From NCBI RefSeq assembly GCF_015356865.1, contig NZ_JAAFZA010000020.1:1-64000 (forward strand): a stretch of 64,000 nucleotides of DNA. The letters run 5' to 3'. The notes under the pieces were generated by a model that did no database searches, had not been told where the DNA came from, and was given only the letters and a program-made list of their open reading frames with translations. How positions within the stretch are numbered: the first letter of the stretch is position 1; each line of letters starts with the position of its first letter. This DNA is from Catenulispora pinisilvae. Its GTDB lineage: Bacteria; Actinomycetota; Actinomycetes; Streptomycetales; Catenulisporaceae. Shown one piece after another: positions 42,788 through 51,593 of the stretch. A program made the translations under genes and the position numbers.

Positions 42788-43650
42788 CCGCCCTGCTCAT
42801 CGTCGGCCACGGCACTCGCGACGCCGAGGGCGCGCAGGACTTCCGCGCCTTCGTGCAGCGGGTCGCACGCCGGGCGCCGCAGGCCGTGGCGGCGGTGGAC
42901 GGCGGCTTCATCGAGCTGTCCGCGCCGGCGGTCGGCGAGGCGGTGACCCGGCTGGTCCAGGCCGGGCACCCGCGGGTGGCCGCGGTGCCGCTGGTCCTGG
43001 TCGCCGCCGGTCATGCCAAGGGCGACATCCCCGGCTCGCTGAACCGCGAGCGCCTGCGCCACCCGGGCCTGTCCTTCGCCTACGGCCGTCCGCTCGGTGT
43101 GCACCCGACCATCCTGTCGTTGCTCGAAGCGCGCCTGAACACTGTTCTCCCGCAAGAGGAACGCGCCGACGCCGCGGTCCTGCTCGTCGGGCGCGGCTCG
43201 ACCGACCCCGACGCCAACGCCGAGGTCTACCGCGCCGCCCGCCTGCTGTGGGAGGGCCGGGGCATCGGCATGGTGGAGACGGCCTTCGTGTCCCTGGCGC
43301 ATCCGTCGGTGGTCGAAGGCCTGGAACGCTGCCGGCGCCTGGGTGCCAAGCGCATCGTGGTGCTGCCCTACTTCCTGTTCCGCGGCGTGCTGCCGGACCG
43401 TATCGTCGAAGAGGCCGCCGGCTATGACGTAGCCCCGGTCATCGGCGACTGCGATGAACTCGCCGACCTGGTCCTGGAACGCCACGCGGAAGCCGTCGCG
43501 GGCGACATCCGGATGAACTGCGACACCTGTGTCTACCGGATCGCGATGCCAGGGTTCGAACACAAGGTGGGGGCCGGTCAGGAACCGCATCATCACCCTG
43601 ATGAAGACGGCCACAGCCACCATCACACCCACGCCCATTCGCATGGCTGA
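42784..43650 (+). CDS. cbiX: sirohydrochlorin chelatase, CbiX type, with His-rich tail
   Basis: 288 residues. Two CbiX half-domains: TALLIVGHGTRDAEGAQDF with the metal-site His, RVAAVPLVLVAAGHAKGDIP, then AVLLVGRGSTDPDANAEVY and KRIVVLPYFLFRGVLPDRI. It inserts cobalt into sirohydrochlorin or ferrochelatase-like substrates. The last 20 residues are rich in His (HSHHHTHAHSHG), a likely cobalt store. ATGA overlap with cobH. It also contains a Cys pair in MNCDTCVYRI near the tail. Confidence 0.93.
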   Translation: MTALLIVGHGTRDAEGAQDFRAFVQRVARRAPQAVAAVDGGFIELSAPAVGEAVTRLVQAGHPRVAAVPLVLVAAGHAKGDIPGSLNRERLRHPGLSFAYGRPLGVHPTILSLLEARLNTVLPQEERADAAVLLVGRGSTDPDANAEVYRAARLLWEGRGIGMVETAFVSLAHPSVVEGLERCRRLGAKRIVVLPYFLFRGVLPDRIVEEAAGYDVAPVIGDCDELADLVLERHAEAVAGDIRMNCDTCVYRIAMPGFEHKVGAGQEPHHHPDEDGHSHHHTHAHSHG

Positions 43651-44707
43651 AGACCTCGGCCATCACGGCGACGCGGAGCTGCGGGACGTGCGCATCCGCC
43701 ACGATTTCGCGGTCAACGTCCGCGTCGCCGAACCTCCGGGCTGGCTCCGGGATCGCCTTGCCGCCGGTCTGGAAACGCTGGCCGCATACCCGGACGCCCG
43801 CGCGGCCACCGAAGCGGTCGCCGAACGTCATAGCCGCACCCCGGACGAAGTGCTGCTCACATCGGGCGCCGCCGAAGCCTTCGTCCTGCTTGCCAGGGTT
43901 CTGCGACCCCGCCACGCGCTCGTCGTGCACCCGCAGTTCACCGAACCCGAAGCCGCGCTGAGGGCCGCCGGCCACCGCGTCGACCGCCACTTCCTGACCG
44001 GCGACTTCACTCTCGACCCGGCGACCGTTCCGGCCGAGGCAGACCTCGTGATGCTCGGCAACCCGACGAACCCGACCTCGGTCCTGCACCCGAAGAGCGC
44101 CGTCGAACGCCTCCGCAGGCCGGGCCGCACCATCGTGGTCGACGAAGCCTTCATGGACGCGGTCCCCGGCGAGACCGAGACCCTCGCCGGCCGCCCCGAC
44201 CTTGCGGACCCCCCCGACCTCGCCGGTGTCGTGGTCATCAGAAGCCTGACCAAGACCTGGGGCCTGGCCGGGCTCCGGGCCGGCTACGTCCTCGGCCCCG
44301 CACCTCTCATCAGTGCCCTGCGAAACGCGCAGCCGCTGTGGTCCGTCTCCTCCCTGGCCCTGATCGCGGCCCGGGCCGTCTGCGAGCCGTACGCCCTGGC
44401 CGAGGCCGAGGCCCTCGCCAAGCAGGGCGACCAGGACCGCGAGTACCTGCTGGCCCGCCTCGGCGGGCTCCCCGACGTCACCGTCCCGGCCCCGTCCCGC
44501 GCACCGTTCGTGCTGGTCAGGACGCCGAACGCGGCCGAGCTCCGGACCCGGCTGCGGGCCGAGGGCATCGCCGTGCGCCGCGGCGACACCTTCCCCGGCC
44601 TGGGTGCGGACTGGCTGCGGGTGGCCGTGCGCGACCGCACCGCCACCGACCTGCTGGTCGACCGGTGGCAGCAACTCGCCGCGACGGTCAGCCGGGGTGC
44701 GGGATAG
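43643..44707 (+). CDS. cobC: CobC/CobD-like PLP-dependent aminotransferase-fold enzyme
   Basis: 354 residues of fold-type I. Family members make the aminopropanol-type arm (threonine-phosphate decarboxylase) or act near the corrinoid pathway. Seen: DFAVNVRVAEPPGWLRD, LTSGAAEAFVLLAR, GNPTNPTSVLHP, VDEAFMDAVPGE and the Schiff-base Lys in RSLTKTWGLAGLRAGY. ATG at 43643 overlaps the cbiX stop by 8 bases. Whether it is a decarboxylase or a histidinol-phosphate-like aminotransferase is not certain; the operon favours a cobalamin role. Confidence 0.88.
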   Translation: MAEDLGHHGDAELRDVRIRHDFAVNVRVAEPPGWLRDRLAAGLETLAAYPDARAATEAVAERHSRTPDEVLLTSGAAEAFVLLARVLRPRHALVVHPQFTEPEAALRAAGHRVDRHFLTGDFTLDPATVPAEADLVMLGNPTNPTSVLHPKSAVERLRRPGRTIVVDEAFMDAVPGETETLAGRPDLADPPDLAGVVVIRSLTKTWGLAGLRAGYVLGPAPLISALRNAQPLWSVSSLALIAARAVCEPYALAEAEALAKQGDQDREYLLARLGGLPDVTVPAPSRAPFVLVRTPNAAELRTRLRAEGIAVRRGDTFPGLGADWLRVAVRDRTATDLLVDRWQQLAATVSRGAG

Positions 44708-44717
44708 GGTCGGAGCC

Positions 44718-46154
44718 ATGAGCAGCTACCTCGACGCCGCCGACCAGGCCGTGGAGCACGCGCTCGCGCTGGGGGCCCGCTACGCCGACGCGCGCGTCAT
44801 GGACCGCCGCACCGAGTCCATGTCCGCCCGCAACGGTGCCGTGGAGGCGCTGGACCAGGGCGAGACGGTCGGCATCGGGGTGCGGGCGCTCGTGGGGTCC
44901 AGCTGGGGTTTCTTCGCGACGCCACACCTGGACGCGTCCTCGGTCCGGGCGGCCGGCCGGCAGGCCGTGGAGATCGCCCGGGCCTCCTCGCGGGTGCCGG
45001 GCCCGGCCAGCATGATCCCGGCCGATCCCGAGGTCGGCAGCTGGGCGAGCGGGTGCGAGGTGGACCCGCTGGAGGTGCCGCTGTCGGACAAGGGCGACCT
45101 GCTGACGTCCGCGACGGCCGTGATGCGGGATCAGGGCGCTGACATCGCGACCGGTGTCTATCAGATCTGGGACACCCGCAAGTGGTTCGTCTCCTCCGAG
45201 GGCCACCGCATCGACCAGCACATCCGGGAGTGCGGCGGCGGCATCTCGGCCACCGCGGTCGGTGATCGCGAGACCCAGGTGCGTTCCTACCCCTCGCGGC
45301 GCGGCCAGTACGGCACCCGCGGCTGGGAACTGGTCACCGAGCTGGACCTGGCCGCGCACGCCGCCCGGATCGCGGAGGAGGCGCAGGCGCTGCTGCGCGC
45401 GCCGCAGTGCCCGTCCGGCCAGACCACGCTCATCTTGGGCGGGGAGCAGTTGGCGTTGCAGATCCACGAGTCCGTCGGCCACGCCATCGAGCTGGACCGG
45501 ATCCTGGGCTGGGAGGCGGCGTACGCCGGCACCTCGTGGCTGGACCTGGACCAGCTCGGTTCGCTGCGCTATGGCAGTGAGCTGATGAACATCGTCATCG
45601 ACGCCACCTACCCCGGGGCCCTGGGCTCGTTCGGTTATGACGACGAGGGCACGAAGGCGGGCAAGCGGGACGCGGTCCGCAACGGCATCTGGACCGGAGT
45701 GCTCGCCGGCCGGGAGAGCGCGGCTGTCGCAGGGCTCGACTACGGCGGCAGCGTCCGGTCGATGGACTGGTCCCGGCTGCCGATCGTGCGTATGACCAAC
45801 GTCGGCCTGGAGCCGGGCCCGCACACCCTGGACGAGATCATCGCCGCGACCGACGACGGGGTGTTCATGGACCTGAACCGGTCGTGGTCCATCGACGACA
45901 AACGCCTGAACTTCCAGTTCGGCTGCGAGGTCGGCTACGAGGTGAAGAACGGCAAGCTCGGCCGGATGGTGAAGAACCCCACCTACACCGGCATCGGCCC
46001 GACGTTCTGGCAGAGCATGGACATGCTCTCCAACGAGATCGTCCCGTGGGGCACACCGAATTGCGGCAAGGGCCAGCCCGGTCAGGTCGGGCACACCGGG
46101 CACCCGGCGGCGCCGGCCCGGTTCCAGAACGTGCGAGTGGGGGTGCGGGGATGA
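44718..46154 (+). CDS. tldD: TldD-type metallopeptidase
   Basis: 478 residues of the PmbA/TldD family. Zinc motif HESVGHAIELD (HExxxH) near residue 250, followed by GTSWLDLDQLGSLRYGSEL and YDDEGTKAGKRDAV. TldD forms a heterodimer with TldE that cleaves unfolded peptides and matures some RiPP peptides. TAGGGT lies 7 bases before the ATG and overlaps the stop of the cobC-like gene, so it may start a separate leaderless transcript. Stop overlaps tldE by ATGA. Confidence 0.94.
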   Translation: MSSYLDAADQAVEHALALGARYADARVMDRRTESMSARNGAVEALDQGETVGIGVRALVGSSWGFFATPHLDASSVRAAGRQAVEIARASSRVPGPASMIPADPEVGSWASGCEVDPLEVPLSDKGDLLTSATAVMRDQGADIATGVYQIWDTRKWFVSSEGHRIDQHIRECGGGISATAVGDRETQVRSYPSRRGQYGTRGWELVTELDLAAHAARIAEEAQALLRAPQCPSGQTTLILGGEQLALQIHESVGHAIELDRILGWEAAYAGTSWLDLDQLGSLRYGSELMNIVIDATYPGALGSFGYDDEGTKAGKRDAVRNGIWTGVLAGRESAAVAGLDYGGSVRSMDWSRLPIVRMTNVGLEPGPHTLDEIIAATDDGVFMDLNRSWSIDDKRLNFQFGCEVGYEVKNGKLGRMVKNPTYTGIGPTFWQSMDMLSNEIVPWGTPNCGKGQPGQVGHTGHPAAPARFQNVRVGVRG

Positions 46155-47548
46155 GCCCGGACACCGGGGCGCGGACCGAGACCGCCGAGCGGGTGCTGGA
46201 GGCCGCGCGGACGGCTGTCGGCGGCTCGGCGGACGTGGACGTGACGGTCGAGCACGAGCACCTGGCCCTCACCCGGTTCGCCAACTCCTACATCCACCAG
46301 AACGTCGCCAGCGACACCGACACGATCACCTTGCGGATCCACGCCGACGGCCGCACCGCCGTGAACGCCACGACGGTCACCGACGACGCGGGCCTGGCGG
46401 CGCTGGTCGAGCGCACCGTCGCCGCGGTACGGCTCTCGCCCGCGGACCCGGGCTGGGCCGGGCTGTCCAGCCGCGCGCCGATGCCGGTGCCCTCGGCCGA
46501 GCCGGACCTGGCCACCGGCGGCGCGGGGCCGGAGGCGCGGGCCGAGCAGGTGAAGGCGTACGTGGACGCGGTCGGCGATCTGACGGCGGCCGGTTTCTAC
46601 CGGAACCGCCTCGTGGTCACCGCCTACGCGAACTCCGAGGGCCAGGCTCTGCACGGGACGGTCGTGGAGGCCGCGATCGACGGTATCGCCAAGACCGCGA
46701 GCTCCGACGGCGCCTCGCGGCAGGCCTCGCGCCGGATGAGCGACCTGAACGGCGCCGCGCTCGGGGCCCGGGCGGCGGCGAAGGCGCTGGCGTCGCAGGA
46801 CCCTGTCGAGATCGAGCCCGGCGAGTACGAGGTGGTGCTGGAGCCGACGGCGGTCAGCGACGTGCTGTGGGTCCTGGGCGGCTACGGCTTCAACGGGAAG
46901 TCGCTGACCGAGGGCACCTCGTTCGTGCGGCTCGGGGAGCAGCAGTTCGACCCCTCGGTGAGCCTGGTCGACGATCCCCTTTCCGGCCCGGCCGCCGGCG
47001 CCCTGTTCGACGCCGAGGGCACCCCGCGCGACCGCCTGGAACTGGTCCGGGACGGCGTCACGCGCGCGGTGGCGCACGACCGGCGCTCGGCGCGCGAAGC
47101 CGGAGTCACCAGCACCGGGCACGCCGGCGCCGACAGCGCGGTGGAAGGCGCGGAGCCGATCAACGTGCGCCTGGAGCCGGCGGTCGATGTGACCCCGACC
47201 GAGGTCGAGGGACCGGCGGCGGACTCCTCGGTGCAGGCGCTGGTCGCGCAGGTACGGCGCGGACTGCTGGTGACAGACCACTGGTATACGCGCTGCCTGG
47301 ACCCGCGACGGCTGGTGATGACCGGGCTGACCCGCAACGGCGTGTGGCTGATCGAGAACGGCGAGATCACCCGGCCGGTGAAGAACCTGCGGTTCACCCA
47401 GTCCTACCCCGAGGCGCTGGCGCCGGGGCGGGTGCTGGGGATCGGGACGCACGCGCCCGCGTTCGCCTCGAAGTACGGTGCCTATTCGGCGATGGCTCCG
47501 GCGCTGCGGCTGGCCGGGTGGAACTTCACGGGTGGCGCGAGCGGCTGA
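46151..47548 (+). CDS. tldE: TldE/PmbA-type partner protein
   Basis: 465 residues, PmbA-like fold without the HExxxH zinc site: FANSYIHQNVASDTDTITLR, NSEGQALHGTVVEAAIDG, then EPTAVSDVLWVLGGYGFNG and the C-terminal MTGLTRNGVWLIENGEIT. It is the non-catalytic half of the TldD/TldE protease. ATGA overlap with tldD ensures equal synthesis. Ends one base from the convergent PLP-enzyme gene. A dedicated substrate peptide gene is not seen nearby. Confidence 0.93.
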   Translation: MSPDTGARTETAERVLEAARTAVGGSADVDVTVEHEHLALTRFANSYIHQNVASDTDTITLRIHADGRTAVNATTVTDDAGLAALVERTVAAVRLSPADPGWAGLSSRAPMPVPSAEPDLATGGAGPEARAEQVKAYVDAVGDLTAAGFYRNRLVVTAYANSEGQALHGTVVEAAIDGIAKTASSDGASRQASRRMSDLNGAALGARAAAKALASQDPVEIEPGEYEVVLEPTAVSDVLWVLGGYGFNGKSLTEGTSFVRLGEQQFDPSVSLVDDPLSGPAAGALFDAEGTPRDRLELVRDGVTRAVAHDRRSAREAGVTSTGHAGADSAVEGAEPINVRLEPAVDVTPTEVEGPAADSSVQALVAQVRRGLLVTDHWYTRCLDPRRLVMTGLTRNGVWLIENGEITRPVKNLRFTQSYPEALAPGRVLGIGTHAPAFASKYGAYSAMAPALRLAGWNFTGGASG

Positions 47549-47549
47549 T

Positions 47550-48329
47550 TCAGCCGGTGGTCACCACGGCGATGATCCGAGCGCCAGCCGCGAACTTCCC
47601 GGCCGCGATCATCTCCGTGATGCCATAAAGCATCTTGGCGACATAGATCCGGTCCACCTCGAAGCCGTGCTCGGCCCCGAACCGCGCGGCGAAGGCATCC
47701 AACTCCGGCGGCACCTTGGCATAGCCCCCGAAGTGGTAGTCGTCCTCGACATGCCAGTTGTCGAAGACCTCTCCATACGTCTGCCGCTGTAACTCGGCGA
47801 CCTCGCCGGTCAGGAAGCCGCCTTTCAGCGCCGCGAACCCGATCGCCCGCTGCCCCCGGCCCAGTCCGGCCGCGATCCCGGCCAACGTTCCGCCGGTCCC
47901 GACCGGGCAGCAGATGACATCGAAGGGCTCTGCGATCTCGCCCGGCAACTCGGCGCATCCCCGTACCGCCGCCGGATTGGACCCGCCCTCCGGGATCAAG
48001 AAGAACTCCCCGAACGTGCGCTCCAAGAACCGCCGCACCTCGGCCGAGTCCTTCGCCCGATAGGTTTGGCGGTCCATATAAGTGAGCTGCATTCCCTGCC
48101 CGATCGCGAACGCCAGCGACTCGTTCAGTGGTAGATGCTCCTCGCCGCGAATCACCCCGATCGTCGCGAAGCCCTCAGCGCGCCCGGCCGCCGCGACCGC
48201 GCGGATGTGGTTGGAGTACGCGCCGCCGAACGTCAGCAGCGTCGAAGCTCCGGCCTGGCGCGCGGCGGCCAGGTTGTACTTCAGTTTGCGCGGCTTGTTG
48301 CCGTCGAAACGAAGAGTGAGTTCCGTCAT
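47550..48329 (-). CDS. D-cysteine desulfhydrase/ACC-deaminase-like PLP enzyme, N-terminally short
   Basis: 259 residues of the fold-type II family: GNKPRKLKYNLAAARQAGA contains the PLP Lys, FGGAYSNHIRA binds substrate, PEGGSNPAAVRGCAEL and CCPVGTGGTLAGIAAGL bind phosphate. Relatives are about 300 residues and carry about 35-40 more at the N-terminus (including the VKRDDL-type segment before the GNK motif). Here only 9 residues precede GNK. The ATG at 48329 overlaps the recD2 stop (ATGA), so the short form appears real, although activity is uncertain. Confidence 0.82.
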   Translation of the reverse strand: MTELTLRFDGNKPRKLKYNLAAARQAGASTLLTFGGAYSNHIRAVAAAGRAEGFATIGVIRGEEHLPLNESLAFAIGQGMQLTYMDRQTYRAKDSAEVRRFLERTFGEFFLIPEGGSNPAAVRGCAELPGEIAEPFDVICCPVGTGGTLAGIAAGLGRGQRAIGFAALKGGFLTGEVAELQRQTYGEVFDNWHVEDDYHFGGYAKVPPELDAFAARFGAEHGFEVDRIYVAKMLYGITEMIAAGKFAAGARIIAVVTTG

Positions 48330-50557
48330 CGCAACCGGTGATCCAGTCCGGTGAACCGCTTCCCGGCCGACATGGTCCGGACCGCCTGGGCCAGCGCCCG
48401 CTTCGACCCGACCAGCACGACCAGCTTCTTGGCCCGCGTCACGGCCGTGTACAGCAGGTTCCGCTGCAACATCATCCACGCGCTCATCGTCACCGGGACC
48501 ACGACCACCGGATACTCAGAGCCCTGCGACCGGTGCACGGTCATCGCGTAAGCGTGCTGCAACTCGTCCAGCTCGGCGAAGTCGTAGGGCACCTCCTCGT
48601 CCTCGTCGGTGCGCACCACCAGCGTCTGGTCCTCTAACACCATCGACGTGATGACCCCGCCGGTCCCGTTGAAGACCCCGTTCGAGCCCTTGTCGTAGTT
48701 GTTGCGGATCTGCGTCACCTTGTCGCCGACCCGGAACGTGCGGCCGCCGAAGCGCTTCTCCGGCCGCGACGGCTGCGCCGGCGTCAGCGTTTCCTGCAAC
48801 AGCCCGTTCAGCGTGCCGGCACCGGCCGGGCCGCGGTGCATCGGGGTGAGGACCTGGATGTCGCGGCGCGGATCGAAGCCGAAGCGCTTGGGGATGCGCG
48901 TGGTCGCCAGCTCGACGGCCACCCGCGCGGCGTCCTCGGTCTCGTCCTCGACGAACAGGAAGAAGTCGTTGAATCCCTCCAGCTGCAACGGCTTCCCCGA
49001 GTTGATCCGGTGCGCGTTCACCACCACGCCCGACTGCTGCGCCTGCCGGAACACCTGCGTCAGCCGCACGCGCGGCACCCGCGGGGCGGCCAGCAGGTCC
49101 CGCAGCACCTCGCCGGCCCCGACGGACGGCAACTGGTCCACGTCCCCGACCAGCAGCAGGTGCGCGCCCGGCGCGACCGCCTTGGCCAGCTTGTTCGCCA
49201 GCAGCACATCCAGCATCGAGGCCTCGTCCACGACCACCAGATCGGCCTCCAACGGCCGGTCCCGGTCGTAGGCGGCGTCCCCGCCCGGCTTGAGCTCCAG
49301 CAGCCGGTGCACGGTCATCGCCTCGGCCCCGGTCAGCTCGGCGAGCCGCTTGGCCGCCTTGCCGGTCGGCGCGGCCAGCACCACCCGGGCGCGCTTGGCC
49401 CGGGCCAGCTCGACGATCGAGCGCACCGTGAACGACTTGCCGCAGCCCGGGCCGCCGGTCAGGACGCTGACTTTCGAGGTCAGCGCCTGCTTCACCGCCT
49501 CGGTCTGCTCCGGCGCCAGATCAGCCCCGGTACGCTCCTGGAGCCAGCCCAGCGCCTTGTCCCAGTCCACGGACCCGAACGAGCCCAGCCGGTCGTCCGG
49601 CGCCTCCAGCAGCCGCCGCAGTTGCGCGGCCAGCGATACCTCGGCGCGGTGGAACGGGACCAGGTAGACGGCGCGGATCGGCTCCTCGGGGTCGTAGCCG
49701 TCCGGGTCGGGGATGTCCTCGGCGACCACGCCCTCGGCCTCGATCAGCTGGTCCAGACAGGCCGACGCCAGCTCCAGGGGCACCGTCAGGATCTTGACCG
49801 ACTCCTCCAGCAGCTTCTGGCGAGGCAGGTAGCAGTTCCCAGCGTCAGAGCTCTGTGACAGCGCGTACTGGATCCCGGCCTTCACCCGTTCTGGCGAGTC
49901 GTGGGGGATCCCGACGGCGACCGCGATCGAGTCGGCGGTCTTGAACCCGATGCCCCACACGTCCGAGGCGAGCTTGTAAGGCTCCTGTTTCACCACGTCG
50001 ATGGCGGCGTCGCCGTACTCCTTGTAGATCCGCACCGAGATCGACGTGGTCACTCCGACCGACTGCAGGAAGACCATGACCTCCTTGATGGCCTTCTGCT
50101 CGATCCAGGCCGCCGCGATCAGCTTGGTCCGCTTCGGTCCCAGCGTCGGCACCTCGATCAGCCGCTGCGGGGCCTCCTCGATCACGGCCAGGGTCTGGAC
50201 CCCGAAGTGCCCGACGATCTTCTCGGCGGTCTTCGGCCCGATGCCCTTGATGAGCCCGGAGCCGAGGTACTTCTGGATGCCCGCGACCGTCGCCGGCAGG
50301 ACCGTGGTGTAGTTCTCGACGGTGAACTGCCGGCCGTACTGCGGATGCGAGCCCCACCGCCCGCGCAGCCGCAGCGACTCACCGGGCTGCGCCCCGAGCA
50401 GCGCCCCGACCACCGTGAGCAGGTCCCCGGCGCCGTGGCCGGTGTCCACGCGGGCGACGGTGTAGCCGGTCTCCTCGTTGGCGAAGGTGATCCGCTCCAG
50501 GACGCCTTCGACGACGGCGAGCGAGGTGCCGTGCGGCTCGGTGGTCGGTGCGGCCAA
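48326..50557 (-). CDS. recD2: RecD2-like ATP-dependent DNA helicase
   Basis: 743 residues of the SF1B RecD2 family, which works without RecB/RecC. N-terminal OB-type and helix-hairpin-helix parts (GSGLIKGIGPKTAEKIVGHF), then SF1 motifs: Walker A LTGGPGCGKSFTVRS near residue 370, Walker B VVVDEASMLDV, Q/R motifs TQVFRQAQQSG, and the C-terminal AMTVHRSQGSEYPVVVV and NLLYTAVTRAKKLVVL. Start TTG at 50557 with GGAAGAG upstream. Overlaps the PLP-enzyme gene by ATGA. Confidence 0.94.
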   Translation of the reverse strand: MAAPTTEPHGTSLAVVEGVLERITFANEETGYTVARVDTGHGAGDLLTVVGALLGAQPGESLRLRGRWGSHPQYGRQFTVENYTTVLPATVAGIQKYLGSGLIKGIGPKTAEKIVGHFGVQTLAVIEEAPQRLIEVPTLGPKRTKLIAAAWIEQKAIKEVMVFLQSVGVTTSISVRIYKEYGDAAIDVVKQEPYKLASDVWGIGFKTADSIAVAVGIPHDSPERVKAGIQYALSQSSDAGNCYLPRQKLLEESVKILTVPLELASACLDQLIEAEGVVAEDIPDPDGYDPEEPIRAVYLVPFHRAEVSLAAQLRRLLEAPDDRLGSFGSVDWDKALGWLQERTGADLAPEQTEAVKQALTSKVSVLTGGPGCGKSFTVRSIVELARAKRARVVLAAPTGKAAKRLAELTGAEAMTVHRLLELKPGGDAAYDRDRPLEADLVVVDEASMLDVLLANKLAKAVAPGAHLLLVGDVDQLPSVGAGEVLRDLLAAPRVPRVRLTQVFRQAQQSGVVVNAHRINSGKPLQLEGFNDFFLFVEDETEDAARVAVELATTRIPKRFGFDPRRDIQVLTPMHRGPAGAGTLNGLLQETLTPAQPSRPEKRFGGRTFRVGDKVTQIRNNYDKGSNGVFNGTGGVITSMVLEDQTLVVRTDEDEEVPYDFAELDELQHAYAMTVHRSQGSEYPVVVVPVTMSAWMMLQRNLLYTAVTRAKKLVVLVGSKRALAQAVRTMSAGKRFTGLDHRLR

Positions 50558-50577
50558 GGCGGTGATCTCTTCCGGTG

Positions 50578-51501
50578 CTAGGCGACGGCTTGAGCGGTCC
50601 TGTCGACTTTAGCGGCGGGCACGGACGGATCGGAGGCGATTGGGGTTCGTCGCGGCCACATGATGGCCACCAGCCCGGCCAGCACCACCGCGGAGCCGGC
50701 GATCTCCAGCGGGGTCATCCGCTCGCCGTTCGCGATCAGCGCCGCGAGGATCCCGATCGGCGGGACGCCGAGGGTGTAAGGGGCGACCGCCGAGGCCGGG
50801 TACTTGGTGAGCAGTACCACCCACGCCCCCATCCCGACGAAGGTCGACACCAGCACCACGTACAGCAGGCCCAGTACCGGTCCGGTGTGCAGGTGGGCGA
50901 AGGCGTGCCCGATCCGGTGCGGCCCCTCAGTCGCCAGCGAGGTGAGGAACAGCGGGGGAGTGGCGTACACGCTGGCCCACACCATCAGAGCGAAGCCGTT
51001 GGTGGCGCCGGCCTTGCGGTTGCAGATCGAGCCCAGTGCCCACGACGCGCCGGCGGTGATCACCAGCAGCAGCGACCACAGCGGCACGTGCCCGCCGCGT
51101 CCGGCGCCGATCACGCCGAGCCCGGCCACGGCCGCCGCGATCCCCGCCAGCTGCCGGATCCCGGTGCGCTCCTTCAGCAGCAGCGCCGCGGCCAGGACCG
51201 TGAACGGCGCGTTGCTCTGCAGGACCAGGGAGGCCAGGCCGTCCGGCATCCCGTGCGCCATGCCGGTGAAGAGCAGGACGTACTGGCCGTAGAACATGAA
51301 CGCGCTGCTGCCGGCGATCCAGTACCAGCGCACTTCCTTGGGCCGGGGCACGAAGAACGCCGCCAGGCCGGTGAGCGCGAACCGCAGCGAGGCGAGCAGG
51401 ATCGGCGGGAAGCCTTCGAGGGCGTGGCCGATGGCGATGAAGTTGACGCCCCAGATCAGGACGATCGCGACGGCCATGGCGACGTGGCGGGGATTACGCA
51501 T
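50578..51501 (-). CDS. EamA/DMT-family transporter
   Basis: 307 residues with ten likely helices in two EamA repeats (VAMAVAIVLIWGVNFIAIG at the start; LAAFFVPRPKEVRWYWIAG and VLLLTKYPASAVAPYTLG further on). The family exports amino acids, nucleosides or metabolites. Its ATG is divergent from a LysR regulator, a pattern typical of inducible exporters. A 9-bp inverted repeat lies in the shared promoter. Confidence 0.92.
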   Translation of the reverse strand: MRNPRHVAMAVAIVLIWGVNFIAIGHALEGFPPILLASLRFALTGLAAFFVPRPKEVRWYWIAGSSAFMFYGQYVLLFTGMAHGMPDGLASLVLQSNAPFTVLAAALLLKERTGIRQLAGIAAAVAGLGVIGAGRGGHVPLWSLLLVITAGASWALGSICNRKAGATNGFALMVWASVYATPPLFLTSLATEGPHRIGHAFAHLHTGPVLGLLYVVLVSTFVGMGAWVVLLTKYPASAVAPYTLGVPPIGILAALIANGERMTPLEIAGSAVVLAGLVAIMWPRRTPIASDPSVPAAKVDRTAQAVA

Positions 51502-51523
51502 GACGAAAGTGTCCGGCCGCAGT

Positions 51524-51579
51524 ATCGTTTAGCACCAGCGAATGATTTTTCCCGAAACCGTTAAGACGGCCTAAACGAT
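51524..51579. promoter_or_regulatory. inverted repeat in the EamA-LysR gap
   Basis: ATCGTTTAG (51524-51532) and CTAAACGAT (51571-51579) are perfect 9-bp arms 38 bases apart between the divergent genes. A likely LysR-type binding region. Confidence 0.55.
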
Positions 51580-51593
51580 CGAAGGTGGCCCCG

